This document shows, piece after piece, positions 48,933 to 61,390 of a DNA stretch of 64,000 bases. The position numbers and the translations under genes are program-made. The DNA is from Hypericum androsaemum (taxonomy: Eukaryota; Streptophyta; Magnoliopsida; Malpighiales; Hypericaceae). Each line of letters starts with the position of its first letter. Position 1 is the stretch's first letter. The stretch spans positions 3,800,516-3,864,515 of the forward strand of contig OZ023190.1 in NCBI GenBank assembly GCA_963995505.1, in the 5' to 3' direction. The notes under the pieces are model-generated. The model made no database searches. It was not told where the DNA came from and saw only the letters and a program-made list of their open reading frames with translations.

Positions 48933-51900
48933 CTATGGCTTGTGAAGATACCTTCCAGCAGCCAAAGCAGCATTCATGACAACCGTTATGACATCAATAA
49001 CATCATCAGCTTGGCATTCGTTCCCTTTGAAAGTGGGCCCACCCAACTTCTGGAAATTGGCCATACAGTTGAGGAACTTCTGGCTGCACTCCTGACTCAG
49101 GTACCCATCTGCATTGCATCGTCCCGCCAATTAAATCACAACAAGAAGATCCAATTATCAGTTTTCCATAATTCATGCACCTTCCTTCACTATCACAAGA
49201 CTAACAACATTATTTGAGGGTAAAACTCCACTCTATTCTGTTGTGTACTGACCGATTTGTACATCACTACATTACACTGTGGTTGTGTAGTGGTTTAAAA
49301 GTGTTTGACCACAATTTTTTTAGTTGATATTACTATTTGAACACTTTTTTTGGACAAAAATACCATTCATTAAAAATTGCAAAAAACCAGAAAAATGGAA
49401 AAAAAAATCTATGTAAAAATTATTACGAGAAAAATAGATAAAATTTTCATATTTTTTTCAGATATATTTTTCAAAAAAAGTTTAAACCAATTTTCTCTAA
49501 TTATACTTGGGGTTTGTCCAAAATAATTATCTAAACATTGAGATGTGAATTAGAATAACATTTGTTACTCCATCAAATATTTTTAAAATATAAGGCAGTG
49601 ATGTGCAAGTCTATTAAACTACATCTACTTTCTACCAAAAGAAAATTACATCTACTTAAATAAAATTTTACATTAGTTGAATTTTGGTATTTAATTCAAA
49701 ATCTTAATTCGAGATTCACACACATAAGTTGATCCACATGTGGCAAATTTCTTGTTAGTTTGTGCAAGGAACAGTTCTACACCGTCATCGCCACCCCAAC
49801 AACGACAGTGGTTAAAGAAATCGCAATAAGAAAGGTCAGACACAAGAAGCCAAGATATATAGCTCACGGGCATCCAAACTTGTGTGATATATGGAAAACC
49901 TTGTGCTACCTATATCTAGTTTCAGAGGATAACATGATCTAAATGCTTTTTTTTTCTCTAAAGGTTAAATAATGTAATCCTAGTTGGTGCTTTTTCCTCT
50001 AGAAAAAATGGCTTAGAAAAAGACAATAACTAACAAATAGTGGTACGATCAAGTGGTTCAATGACATTTTGTTAATGGAAAAAACTTTGATTAATCCAAT
50101 TTATTTGAAATTTTGATCAGTATAAAAGGTTTTCAGAAACTTGCACCATCCATTTTGTACAAATAAAAACTTGAACTACCTCCCATTTTATAACTACTTC
50201 TATACAGACACCAATTGTTGGAACAAGAACCTATTTTGAATATTTATTTTATTAATGGATGATAAGTGTGACGCATAGACGAACCGAACCAATTATATAT
50301 ATACATTGTATATTTAATCACTTAGGTGGTAACCAGCGACTGGTGAGATCAATGAATATAAACAATGAAAATGACAAGCTCGTAATAAATGCAGCGATCT
50401 AAATATATTTGGATTGATGTAGACATCATACCTAATTGGCCTACTAATATATGGACTAATTATTCGGATATATGCGATATCAACCAAATATTCAAATTTT
50501 AAGTCAATCTTTTTAAGTAATACATTATCGTAGCGTGGATATATTGATTTAACATAGTATAAGAAGTTAATTGTTGTAGCACTACATCAGTTTCATGACA
50601 TAATCAAACAAAATCAAATCCTTGCATATTTTTTAAGAACAAAAGTGGTGGCATGATGTGACATTGCAAATTTTATAACCCAAATAAGTAAATTTCCAAA
50701 ATACTATTGTATGCTAATTTCGAGAAAAACAATAGCCAACTTACTATTCTTATTTTGGACGCAATCATCGTGCTTCATACAGCAAGCATCAAGACCATCA
50801 CATGGTTTCTCTCCGGGACATCCACTGTACAGAAGCCCGCAATACTTGCCGTATCTCAGGAATGGAGGCACTGTCAAATTTAGCCAACAAAAATTCTTGG
50901 GATGACAACAAACAAATTATCCTAACACTTATTAATATCTTTTGTGAATCTCTATATTCGAGAAGCGATTGATTGTGAGTAAGTCTGAACGGGAAAATAA
51001 TTTACAAATTTGTACACTGATGACCATATCGTAGGCACTCTATGTGTGTACCTGAACAGAATTCGGACTCACATTTCCGGCTGCAATCTTTTTCCTGGTA
51101 ATAAAATATACAAGAAAAAATGCTAAGAGCAGCAATAATGACGGAAGGAAATCAAGGGGCAGTGCTTTTTTCAATCTTTCTTTTGTGTCCAAATAAAGAT
51201 AACTACAAAATATCCTCATTAGAACGTGCTTAAATATTTTTCTTCAAATTTTATTATATTTTTTAAATAATTAGATAAATAAATTTTTGCGCATACATTA
51301 CAAGAAAATGGAACTAAACCATCGCAGAGTAAATAAACCAAAATTTAATACTGTAAAGAAGAAAATAAATAAATTATATTTGACTCCATACACTAAAGTT
51401 TCTGGTCCAGTCTACAGGTAACGAGGTGTGAGATGAAGAAAGGGAGATGGAATTCGCAAACCGGACTCTAAATTTGGCTATCCAGATGTGTATGATTTTG
51501 GATACGGAAGTCCTGATTATTTTTCAAAAAATTAGGAGAGCGAGAAGGAGAAATGACCAAACTAAAGTTCATGATTCTCCTTAAATTTGGAAAGTCGTGG
51601 TGTGCTAGGTAAATATTGGGTTAGACAATTTTTGATTACATTTACTTTGCTCTTGGTGTTTTTACAACTTGATGGCCATTTTCGAATGATTTTTTGGGCT
51701 AGGATTATTATGATACATGTCTATCTTGTACCTAGATGTATTTTAGGAATAAAAGTTTATAAAAAAAATACATGAACATATATTCTTTCAAAATAATTCA
51801 GTACCAACTTCTAAATCAAATTTCTGGGTTGCCTACCGAGAAGATATATTCGAAAAAGTAAAGAGGATCTCTATAAAAAATCACCAGATCAAAGAAGAAG

Positions 51901-52042
51901 GACGCACCACAGAAACTGTAGAACCCGAAGCTTGGAGGCCGATGTTGAGTGCCAGAACAGGGTTGGAACAAAGTTGGAGGACAAACAAGATGGAGCCAGA
52001 AACGAGAAGGGCCAACTTCAATGGCTTGTTCTTTCTCGCCAT
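48933..52042 (-). CDS. PLA2-ALPHA: Secretory phospholipase A2-alpha, 4 exons
   Basis: Exons, in coding order: 52042-51908, 51094-51052, 50870-50745, 49108-48933. Phases join exactly, giving 159 aa. Exon 1 encodes an N-terminal signal peptide (basic MARKNKPLKL, then hydrophobic to about residue 31). Next come EKDCSRKCESEFCS, the calcium-binding loop YGKYCG (66-71), and the catalytic segment LDACCMKHDDC with His93-Asp94. The last exon reads NGYLSQECSQKFLNCM ... DDVIDVI ... GRYLHKP. Twelve conserved cysteines are expected for disulfides; the pattern fits. Reaction: calcium-dependent hydrolysis of the sn-2 acyl bond of phospholipids, in the secretory pathway or apoplast. Length is near the usual 148-150 aa. 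The exon 3-4 intron is long (1.6 kb). The exon 1 donor is GTGCGT, chosen for phase. Confidence 0.93.
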
Positions 52043-52556
52043 CGAGGGAGTGAAGACGAACTGTGGGAGGAGAAATGTGTGTATGTGGGAATAAATATAA
52101 TTACAGAGAATTTTTTTTGAGGAATAATATAATTACAGAGAAGAAGAGGGTCACTGGGTATAAAAGTCAAAACGAGCTTTCGGCTTGTACAGGCTCGTGA
52201 TTGAGTTTTGGAGTGTTGTTCACCTTAAGGTGGAATCGGGGAAATGTTAAAACATTTAATGGATAGTATATGTTACAAATAATAGTTTTATACTGCGTAA
52301 AATTTAATATTCAGAGAGATTTTAATATCCATTGGGTTTTTACTTTTTTGGTTTTATGTGGGTCCAGGTATATGTTTCTGTTTCATGGACCTCCTGGTCG
52401 AAATGGTTGGGCCGTGGCATCTGGACTTTATGGCCCACGGACTTGGGTTTAGCGGCTCTGGACCCAAATTTGAAGACTGCACATACTGCGGCGCAAAGAT
52501 GCTTCTACGGTTCTACCGAGAAGAATTAACCTTTCTAAATTTATTTAAAAAAAATT

Positions 52557-53678
52557 GGGCAAATTATTCTCATCCCCTAATTTGCTTAAATTATTGTTTT
52601 AATTTTTTTTGTTTTGAAACTGAAAATTTAACCTCCCTAATTTATTTTTACTGAATTTTAAAGCCCCTAGCTCATGTCATCTGGACAACATAATTTTTTT
52701 ATGATCTTTTACCCTTCAAATAAAAAAAACCATCTTCTTCCCCAAAACTTCATCTTCTCCCCTCCGTCATCTTCATGGGAATCAAAATAATTAAAAATTA
52801 AAATCAACGAAAATATCAAAACAGTGATTTATGCGGTGAAAAGAATCCAACACATTATTTCAACCTCACAGGTTCCACCCTAAACCAATATCAAACTAAC
52901 ACCCAAGTGATTGTCGATGGTGTTGGTGTTTGGATGTGGTTGGTGTTGGTGTCGACGATGGTGTTGGTATCTAGGCGATGGAATTTTGTTCCAAGTTCCA
53001 AGTTTTTGTGTCGACGCCGAGGTGGGTTCGAGGTTGGTCCAGATCGACGAACACACGTCGATCCAGGCTTCTCTGGAGCCAGCGAAAAACAACCCAGATC
53101 GATGAATTGTAACCGATAGGTGGATTGGCCCTAATTGCTCGAATTGAAAATCCTAATTAGAGTTTCTCACTTCAAATTGAAAACCCGAATTTCTCTAATT
53201 GAAAACAAGGGAAGGGAAGAAGTGGGATGTCGACTTTGAGAAGTGGGATGTGGTGACAAAGACACGAAGAAGAAACTAGCTTTTTTATAGTGCTTAAACA
53301 ATTCCATGGACATGCGTCAGAGCGGGAAGATGTGGGATGTCAACTTTGGTGAAGGAGGAATGAGCTTCGTCGAACGAGGTCAGAAAGTCGGAACGGGAAC
53401 GGGGCTAGACATGAACGACCCCACCGTCGGGACGGGGCTGGTCAGCGCGCCGGCCTGCGGGGATGTGACGAAGCTACAGATGAGGGTGGTCAAGGTCTTT
53501 TTTTGTTTTTATTGAAGGATAAAAAAGTCATAAAAAATTTATGTTGTGCAGATAACATCAGCGAGAGGTCTTAGAGTTCAATAAAAACAAATTAGAGGGG
53601 TCAAATTTTTGTTTTCGAAATAGGAGGAGTTAAAACAGTAATTTAATTAAACTCTAAGGGACCGAGAGTAATTTTCTC
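52557..53678. mobile_element. Pack-MULE (Mutator-like element with captured gene fragment)
   Basis: 1122 bp with long terminal inverted repeats of about 170 bp: the left arm starts 'gggcaaattattctc', and the reverse complement of the right arm starts 'gagaaaattactctc'. A 9-bp target-site duplication 'aaaaaaatt' lies at 52548-52556 and 53679-53687. Long repeats and a 9-bp duplication define the Mutator superfamily. No transposase frame is present. The interior (about 52900-53500) is far more GC-rich than the arms and contains a piece of an ISCU-type gene. It lies about 515 bp upstream of the phospholipase A2 start codon, between that gene and HKT. Confidence 0.9.
53382..53493 (+). pseudogene. 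Captured ISCU (iron-sulfur scaffold) gene fragment
   Basis: The frame from 53411 reads MNDPTVGTGL followed by SAPACGD and KLQMRV. This is the signature of the IscU/ISU scaffold around its first conserved cysteine (APACGD). About 30 bases upstream may be diverged NPRNVGS-type sequence. The rest of the roughly 15 kDa protein is missing, including the other two cluster-binding cysteines. The frame (53306-53515) runs into the right inverted repeat and stops. It is a transduplicated fragment, not a functional scaffold. Local GC content is high, unlike the flanks, as expected for captured exon DNA. Confidence 0.8.
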
Positions 53679-54139
53679 AAAAAAATTTGTTCTCAAATCA
53701 GAACTAGTTACTCCGATTCTAACAATTGGGTGTAGCACCTCGACGTTTGAGCCTCTGCCTTCATTTCTCAACCATAGCAGTTTGAGCGATCGAGTTAGTG
53801 GTGATTAGATGGCCGAAACAATCAACGTCTAGATAAAGCGACAAATACAATATCCCTCGATGTTATAATAATTCGGGAAATTACTATGTAAAAGAGAGAC
53901 GATGGATGAAGTAACTAATTAGATACGGATAATTTAGTAAAAATACACTTCGAATCTATTTACACATCAAAACATATTCACAAGAAACACGAAGCATATC
54001 ACACCATTGCAAGAAAATAGGAAACATGTCTCTGCATCATCGCCATAGTCGTGAGAACTACAAGTAGACACCAAATATTTATAGAACCATAAGAAACCCT
54101 AGCTAACGACACACAGCACCATTTCTTCCAACTTACTTA

Positions 54140-57100
54140 TTATGATAGCTTCCATGCTTTCCCAGTTCTCATGCTGAACCTCTTGAGCCTTCCAAAGAAC
54201 ATGACCAATATGAGAATTATCTTCCCTCCGCTGCTCCACTTCCCGACGAATCCGAACCAGAAGTTATGGCAATGGTTCTCGGGTTTCAGCTGCCGCTGGC
54301 AGCTGTAACCGGTCGTGAACCCTACGTTTCCATAGGCGCTGCAGATTGTTGGTTCAACGATCGAAATATTTCATTATTGGGTCCAGAAATATAAGGGAGG
54401 CATGTTGAAATAAACAAGTTTTGACTGGTTAATCCGAAATTCGGTATGTGGCACCAAGAACAGGTTCAAAGTGACGGAATAATACGTGCAAAGCGCTTCA
54501 AGTCATAGAATAACGAGTGAAGAAGTTAATTACCTGAACACCTCCACGGCAATGAACAGGACGTTAAAATTAAGGGGATCGTTCTTCAGCTTCTCTCTCT
54601 CGGTGATGCAAATAAGGATGACGGATATGGCGAGGTAAGTGAGTTGTGAGAACAAGAGGCATTGTAGGATGCCGTTTCTTTTTCTTTGACTTTCGTCATC
54701 TTTTTCCTTAATCGGCATGAACGAAGTATAAGGTGGAAGATACCTGTGAGGAATGTCCAGCAATTCAAATTACAGTTTAATAACGATCGAAAAATACTAA
54801 AAATTTCAATACCCACTTAACCGAATAAAAAAAGACAATTTTCGTACCGAATTTTCATATTCCTAACATTCAACCTTTAAACGTCCATCTCCATGCTCGG
54901 TGACGCGTGTTATTCGAAATTTTGGGTATGGAATAGGAACTTGGATAGGCCACGTACCCTCCCATATTTCTTCACTACTACTGGTTTCCTTTTAGAGTCA
55001 GTTCAGAATCAACTTTTCTTCCATTATCTTAGATATCTGATTAACTCGATTATTTAAGTTTTTAAATAAATTTTTATTATTATTTAATAAAAATTTTACC
55101 TATAAAAAAATTATTCTGTTATTTCATTTTTATTGTCGATATTCTATTATTTCATGCAAGTGATATTTTTTATGTTAAATTGTTGTATATCCAAACATTC
55201 ATTTGATTTGCTAATTCGGGTCCACGTGAATATCATAAAGAGTATCAAATCACCCTCTACCAAGTTTTTGGTACATAATACTAATAGTCAGCATCCAACA
55301 ACACAAAAATAGTAGGAAATCCAATCGCGGTTCAACAATATTCTCTTCAGCGTTGAGACATGTTTTGACTCTTTTACGCAATATGCAATTGGGAAGAAAA
55401 ATGCCGTTAATTTGTCCCCACCAACTGACACTATCCCACGAATTGACGCCAATTGCTATCCAACTCGGATATTACCATAATTAAATTTTTTTTTTACCTG
55501 ACTCATGATTTCTCCGGTCCTCTCCGATCAATCAAGTGATGGATAATGTTTTTGAACCTAGAAACTTCTGTATCATGGCGCACCTCTTCGATTTAGAATA
55601 AAATTTCTACCATTCCAAAAGAAATGAATAGCTAATTGAACGCGAGTTTGTCAGCTACAAGATAATGGACAGAGTACATTTACATTTTCATCATGTCTAG
55701 TGGAACGAAAAAGAATATGAGGGTTTAACTTTCAAGGCAAAGAAATCAACATTAGACACTTTTTTTCCTGCAGAGATTTTTAGAATAATCGTCTCTCCGG
55801 GCAAATTGCAACATCAATCTTTAGGGTATCGGGAGTTTACATTATTACATGTAGCGGATAGTAGAGTTGTGTTTTAGCAACATCGACACTCTTTCCACGC
55901 AGCAATTTTTTTCAACTAAATTTTACTGCCATAAGATTTACTAAATGTGCGGTTGTAAATTCGTACCAGAAAATTCTAATATTACTATCACTAATAAAAT
56001 TTACCTATTAAAAAAAGCAAAGAAATTAGAAATGAGATCACTCACATCATGACGACGAAGAGCACCAAAATTGCCGGGGAGATAATGGACAGGTCGACGA
56101 CGGATTCTCCTGCGTGCCTGGAATTCACCACTTGGAACAACGAACCAACCAACTTTTCATAGGAATTCATCCCATCCATGGCTCCCGAGCTCCACTCCAA
56201 CGAGCAGAACACCACAAGCTGTACTAACAAGAACACCAGAACCGTACCAACTAGGAGGTAGCATCTGAGGCCAGACAGCAAGTGGGGATACCCAATCTCC
56301 TTGTAATTCTTTAGAATGTACCTGTACCAGTAAAATTCGTTGCCTTATGAAGTGTGATGGACTGTACACTACCCACAAATACCGTTGATCTCGAAAATAG
56401 TGAAAAATTATTGTTTGACAGCGCCCTTAGACGTAGGCAGTTTGACAAACTGTTTTAAGAAATCATGCGTCTTTAGTTTTTGTTCTTTCTTCTTTATAAT
56501 TGCAGTTTAATTCCTCACATAATTCTTCTGGCGCAACATAAAATTATGCAATATTTTTCAAAAAAATTATATTATAACACTCCGTAAATTAATTCAAATT
56601 TCAGTAAAAATCGCAACACTCTTAAATACTACATATTGACGTTCAACACTTTGCAACAATATTCAATATTTTGGCTTCAAATTTTCGTAAACTTTCTTTC
56701 GAGTTACCGTAACCCGAAAGAAAGTTTATAACATGCGTCGTGAGCATCGTACCTGTACTCATCTCTTTTGGTTATTTTCTCCAGAACCCAGATGAAGAAC
56801 CGAAGGCAAGGAGCGTACAAAGTGTTTCCCATCAGAACCTGTGGGATTAAAAGCAGCAAGAGGCCAGAGTTCTTCCTGAAGACGACCATGTTCTCGTTGG
56901 TCGGAACGAAACCGGAATTCGCAAACGTCGAAGCGGTGAGGAACACCGAGAAGGTAAGAACCCTAAGGCCTTTGGTTTCAAGCACTTGCTTGGCCCCAAC
57001 CACAACGGTAGCGTACAAAGCAATTAGGCTCGACCCCGAGAAGTGAACTACTACAAGGTAAGCCATAACCACATAGGACAGGGTCCTAATGGAGTTGTAC

Positions 57101-57636
57101 TTCAAATTTTCATGATCTTGGTGATCAGATGGGGAACTCCCTTCAATGTTCTTTTCTGGGTCATTGGAATCCTTATTAAGCAAAGCTAACTGGGTTTGGC
57201 CTTTTGTGAGGTTAGGGTTTGAGGAGACACTGTAGTGGTACGCTGACCTTTTTATTAGGAGTTCAAGCATGGAGGTGAAGACTTCTCCACCCAAGACCGT
57301 TAGGATTGTTAAGACAATGAGTTGGAAGTTGGAGAAGACTTCCATTTCCACTGTGGACATGCTTGAGACAGTACAAGCAGAGACTGACGTGAAGAAGATG
57401 TCTAGTTCGGAGTAGGTTGGTCCGAACTTTCGGGTTCTTGGCTTCGAGATCGTCAAAGCCAAGTACCCAAGAAGAGAGATGCATGTGAAGTAACCGAGCT
57501 GGAGCCAAAAAGGGTTTACTTGGAAGATCAAAGTACGGATAGAGGATCTTATGGAAGAATTCAATTTAGGCAAGGAGAGAACTTTGGAGGAAGGAGAAGG
57601 GTTTGAGTTCATACTAGAAGCAGGAAAGGCCTTCAT
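54140..57636 (-). CDS. HKT1: HKT class 1 sodium transporter, 4 exons
   Basis: Exons in coding order: 57636-56753, 56321-56046, 54743-54534, 54338-54140. GT-AG and in phase, 522 aa, within the usual 500-550. The family (Trk/HKT) has four membrane-pore-membrane units. The first pore loop reads SVSACTVSSMSTVEMEVFSN; Ser92 sits where the class 1, Na+-selective members have Ser instead of Gly. The second loop has ANSGFVPTNENM, and the last has SAYGNVGFTTGYSC. YLPPYTSF and the C-terminal FFGRLKRFSMRTGKAWKLS are typical. The expected role is plasma-membrane Na+ uptake into xylem parenchyma, i.e. retrieval of Na+ from the xylem and salt tolerance. Three introns are present, including one after KRDEYR (431 bp) and a 1.3 kb intron after exon 2. 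The start is the first ATG. Confidence 0.95.
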
Positions 57637-57639
57637 CTT

Positions 57640-58680
57640 TTGTGTACGTCAGGTGGGAATTTGGAGTGAGAAATTAGGTTGACGAAGTTGACTATGCCTT
57701 GAAGATGGGAGTGAGTCATTTGGTACATTTATAAGCAGAATATTATTTTTTTTTGGGTGAAAGCTCTGATATAGTTCTCCGACCGTCTTAGCACGTGAAT
57801 TCAAATTTTTTAAATTAGAGAATATTAATAATGGAGGATCCAAGATTGTGGGTTTACATTGTCTACGTGGACTTATGCCAGCCTCAAAGAAAATGTGCGA
57901 GAAATAATAGCCAAGTATTTCTGTTTCCGATTAAATAAGAGGAAAAAGAACCAATTAATACAATAATGGAATATTGTGAACATAGCAGATTAAGAGCCAC
58001 AGTACCACAGTACGAGGTTCAAATCTTGATTTCGGTAAGGTGGCGGCAAATGTATGCAAGGCTATTTGGTCTAATGTTATAACTTATAAAGTGTAGATGA
58101 ATTAATGTAATTATAAAAATTGACCTATAAAAACGCATTATCTATGTTGAGTTCCCTTAAGTTGTTACCTTTGAAAGTATAGTGAAATTTATGACTTCCC
58201 GAGTATAACACTATTTTATTTTTTTAGTGATAATATCTAAATAAAGTTGAATTGTGCAGAATATAACTTGTTTATTTTGTAACATATGATATTCAAAATC
58301 GATCATTGTAGATGAGTCATCAGTTTGTTAATGTATTAGCTTTATTTATTGAAAACAACTCACAATTAATAACTAACTACTAGATTAGCAAAACTGTAAA
58401 TGTAGACAACTCTAGCTTCTATAAACATCCGCTAATTTAAATACTTAACTCTCTCTATTTTGATTACCATTGCTTCTTTACCGGCACCGGATTTGGGCCT
58501 CAAATATAATATTAAGGATCAATCTGATTTACAAAAGAATCGTTGACAAAATCGTAATATATTAGAAAAGTAGAACATAGCAGAGGTTAATATATGGTAA
58601 ACGCACGTGAGAGAAGGACTTGGATACATGTGCGCGTGGGAGGGGAATTTGTTGGGTGATGTGATCAATTTTTTTAATAG
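57640..58680. other. HKT upstream region, AT-rich
   Basis: HKT promoter side, then AT-rich sequence with a SINE-like copy near 57984-58134. No gene recognised. Confidence 0.5.
57984..58134 (+). mobile_element. SINE-like copy (weak)
   Basis: A tRNA B-box-like 'gaggttcaaatcttg' at about 58014-58028, and a 3' end 'aaaaattgacctataaaaa' resembling the ends of the two copies near 61.2 kb. The A-box is only approximate, and target-site duplications were not found. Confidence 0.35.
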
Positions 58681-58689
58681 ATAATCAGT

Positions 58690-59650
58690 ATACCAAATGA
58701 AATGAATTAGTATAGTAAATCGAATCAGTATAACATAAAAAATTGAATTGATATATTATTTAATTTTTTATTTTAAGTATTATTAAATATTATTTAAGTT
58801 ATTATACATAATATGGTATACCATTCTACATAACCGGACATACCATTTTCACATAGCCGGATATAGCATTCGATATTATTTAATTTTTTATTATAAGTAT
58901 TATTAAATATTATTTAAATTATTATACATTTTTTGGTATACCATTCCACATAATCGGGCGTACCATTTGACATAGCCGGATATACCATTCGATAAAATTG
59001 GGCATATCATTTGACATAATCGAACAACCAATTCGATATAATTGGCAACCATTTGACATAATCGGACATACCATTCGATATAATTGGCATACCATTTGAC
59101 AAAGCTGGATATATCATTCGATATAATGGGCATACCATTTGACAAAGTCGGACATACCATTCGATATTATGTAATTAATTATTAATTAATTATTATAAGT
59201 ATTATTAAATATTATTTAAGTTATTATACATAATCAGGTATACCATTTCATATAATCGGGCATACCATTTGACATAGCCCGATATACCATTCGATATAAT
59301 TGGGCATACAATTTGACATAATCGAACATACAATTCGATATAATTGGCATACCATTTGAAATAATCGGACATATCATTCGATATAATTAACATACCATTT
59401 GACATAACCGGACATACCATTCGACATAACCGGACAAACTATTTGACATAATCGGACATATAATTTGATATAATTGGACATACCATTCAATATAATTGAG
59501 CATACCTGTTGCTATAAGAAACTATCATACCAGTCATCTTGTTTGTGTGGTAAATTTGTAAATAATGAGCATATCATTTCAAAAAATATATATACCATTT
59601 CAACATAACCGATCATATCATTTTAATTATACATATTATTAAATATTATA
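58690..59650. repeat. Degenerate AT-rich tandem array (minisatellite)
   Basis: Dozens of roughly 20-22 bp units of the type 'cataccattcgatataatt(g)g' or 'cataccatttgacataatcgg', alternating so that a pair makes about 42 bp. Three interspersed copies of a roughly 55-bp AT-only segment built on 'agtattattaaatattattta' (about 58770-58810, 58893-58930 and 59195-59225) suggest a higher-order repeat. It encodes only low-complexity shadow frames. The units touch without unique spacers, so this is not a CRISPR. Confidence 0.85.
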
Positions 59651-59769
59651 TAAATTATTATATATATTGAATCAAACTGGTTTATAATAACAAATCAACT
59701 AGTTTATAATAGCAAATCAAACTGGTACCCAGACCAAATTTTGATTTATTGTTTTGAAAAAAAAGTAAA

Positions 59770-60460
59770 AAAAAGAAAAAATCGTAACCGCCGTCCGATC
59801 CCAACTCGAAAACCGCCGTCGCCGACATGCACAATCGATATGGCATCGGTACCTTAACCATCAAAATTAAACATCCACAACTAGACCTTTTCTCGCCGAC
59901 GCCACCGACGTCCACTGCTTCCATTTCAACGACTACGTCGACTTCCTCAACTTCGTCTTCCCGTCCCCCCTTGTCGACACCTACGCCGGAGCTCTACTTC
60001 CCGGTTTCCCTCCACCGCCGCTTTGTCTTCTCCTCGATTTCTCTCTGGCAGCAGCTCTACCTGCGCTCCAGTCCAAGGTTGCCCGTGGTCGGCGTCATCT
60101 CCTCCCCTGACATCTACTGAGCAATGACCTAATCTCCACCGGCGACCACGTTCATCACCATCCTCTCGGTAGCAGCTTCTAGAGTAGATCCACTGTCAGT
60201 CTCAGCTTCTGGATCTGGCACTGATGAAGGGAATCCTAGCCCTTACGGCGGCCGCCTTGATCGATTTTGTCCTCGCCGTCGGTCGTCCACCTCGTCCGCT
60301 AGCCGACCTGGCAGATGGTGAGCATATCGAAGACGCCAGAGGAGGGCGAGGAGGGCCGCAATCGAGTTTAATGTTGGGAGAGAATTTTTTTTAAAAGAGA
60401 GGAAGAGAGAGTGAGTGAGGGAGAGAGGAGGTTCCAAAAGGCCTAGGATTCTGGGAGAGA
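59770..60460. other. GC-rich island with a 97-codon frame, nature unknown
   Basis: Abrupt rise in GC between AT-rich flanks. The plus frame 59827-60120 (97 codons, Ser/Thr/Pro-rich, starting MHNRYGIGTL) is open but low complexity, and I recognise no domain. Neighbouring frames also read as coding-like pieces with stops. It may be a decayed or captured exon, but I found no terminal inverted repeats around it. Confidence 0.35.
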
Positions 60461-61117
60461 GAGAGGGATCAAAAAGAGAATGGAAAAAAATACAAAACTA
60501 CTTCTGGCTTAATATTGGTCGTCAGATCCGCAATTTTTTAAATGTATCTGATCCAACGACTCTACTTTGATTTAGAATAGTCTAGATTGGACTTTCAAGT
60601 CAGGACTCAATCTACTCCCTTCTTCACCGTTCATTTGCCACTGGTAGTGGATTAGATACGTAATTCTCTTTATTTTGATTAGATAATAAATGGAGGGCCT
60701 AATGCTAGTCACAAGTTTCTTGGAAGAAGAAAAGTTATACAATTGCAGTACTACTCAAGACCTATAAATGCACGCGTCTTTAATTTTTCATTTTTGAGTG
60801 AACTCTTATTAAGAATCCACCACTATTACTGTCTCCTAAATGATATTTTCTCTATTCATAACATTTGAAAATTTCCTTAAAAAATCTAAATCCGTACTAT
60901 TTAGACCGACGATTTTTAGGTGTTTTATTCCATCATGTGTTTTAAACTTCGTATCATACGGTTTTGGTGGGAGGCAAGCCATCACCTCGAGGGGAATCCA
61001 CGATTGCTATTGCAGATATATGGTTTTCTAGGAGAACATCAATTTTTTTTTACTAACATAAAGAATCTAATTTTTTGAATGGGTTGTGTCCCGAGACACA
61101 ACTCATAATTTTATGGA

Positions 61118-61232
61118 GGTGAAAGACTTTTGGCCCAATGGTACAAAGCGTTACATGATTTGATGAAGGTTTAGTGTTCAAACTCTGGCAAGATATAACT
61201 ACGAGTAAAAATTTATCTTTACAAAAAATAGT
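61118..61232 (+). mobile_element. SINE-like copy 1
   Basis: A-box-like 'ggcccaatggtacaaagcg' (61132-61150), B-box-like 'gtgttcaaactctgg' (61174-61188), and a short tail 'gtaaaaatttatctttacaaaaaa'. The order and spacing fit a tRNA-derived plant SINE of the Au type. Boundaries are approximate. Confidence 0.5.
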
Positions 61233-61287
61233 TGAAATATTGGCTTAGTCTGGTACAAGGCAAAGAAAGATAACCGAGGATGCTAAA

Positions 61288-61390
61288 GTGTCTTTGACCT
61301 AATAGCTCAAGGCGTAATAAATTTTTAACGAAGGTATATGGTTCAAACACTAACAAGATGCACTTTGTGTAAAATATCCTTAAAAAAAGA
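61288..61390 (+). mobile_element. SINE-like copy 2
   Basis: A-box-like 'gacctaatagctcaaggcg' (61296-61314), B-box-like 'atggttcaaacacta' (61338-61352), and tail 'gtgtaaaatatccttaaaaaaa'. It has the same layout as the copy 55 bp to its left, so the two are tandem relatives or independent nearby insertions. Confidence 0.5.

Noticed and set aside
52907..53119. 70-codon frame in the left half of the Pack-MULE
   Set aside because: Gly/Val/Trp-rich frame from a gttggtgtt-like repeat. No domain recognised, and three overlapping frames are equally open.
58690..59650. CRISPR-like array
   Set aside because: Units are contiguous and degenerate, there are no unique spacers or cas genes, and the genome is a plant nuclear one.
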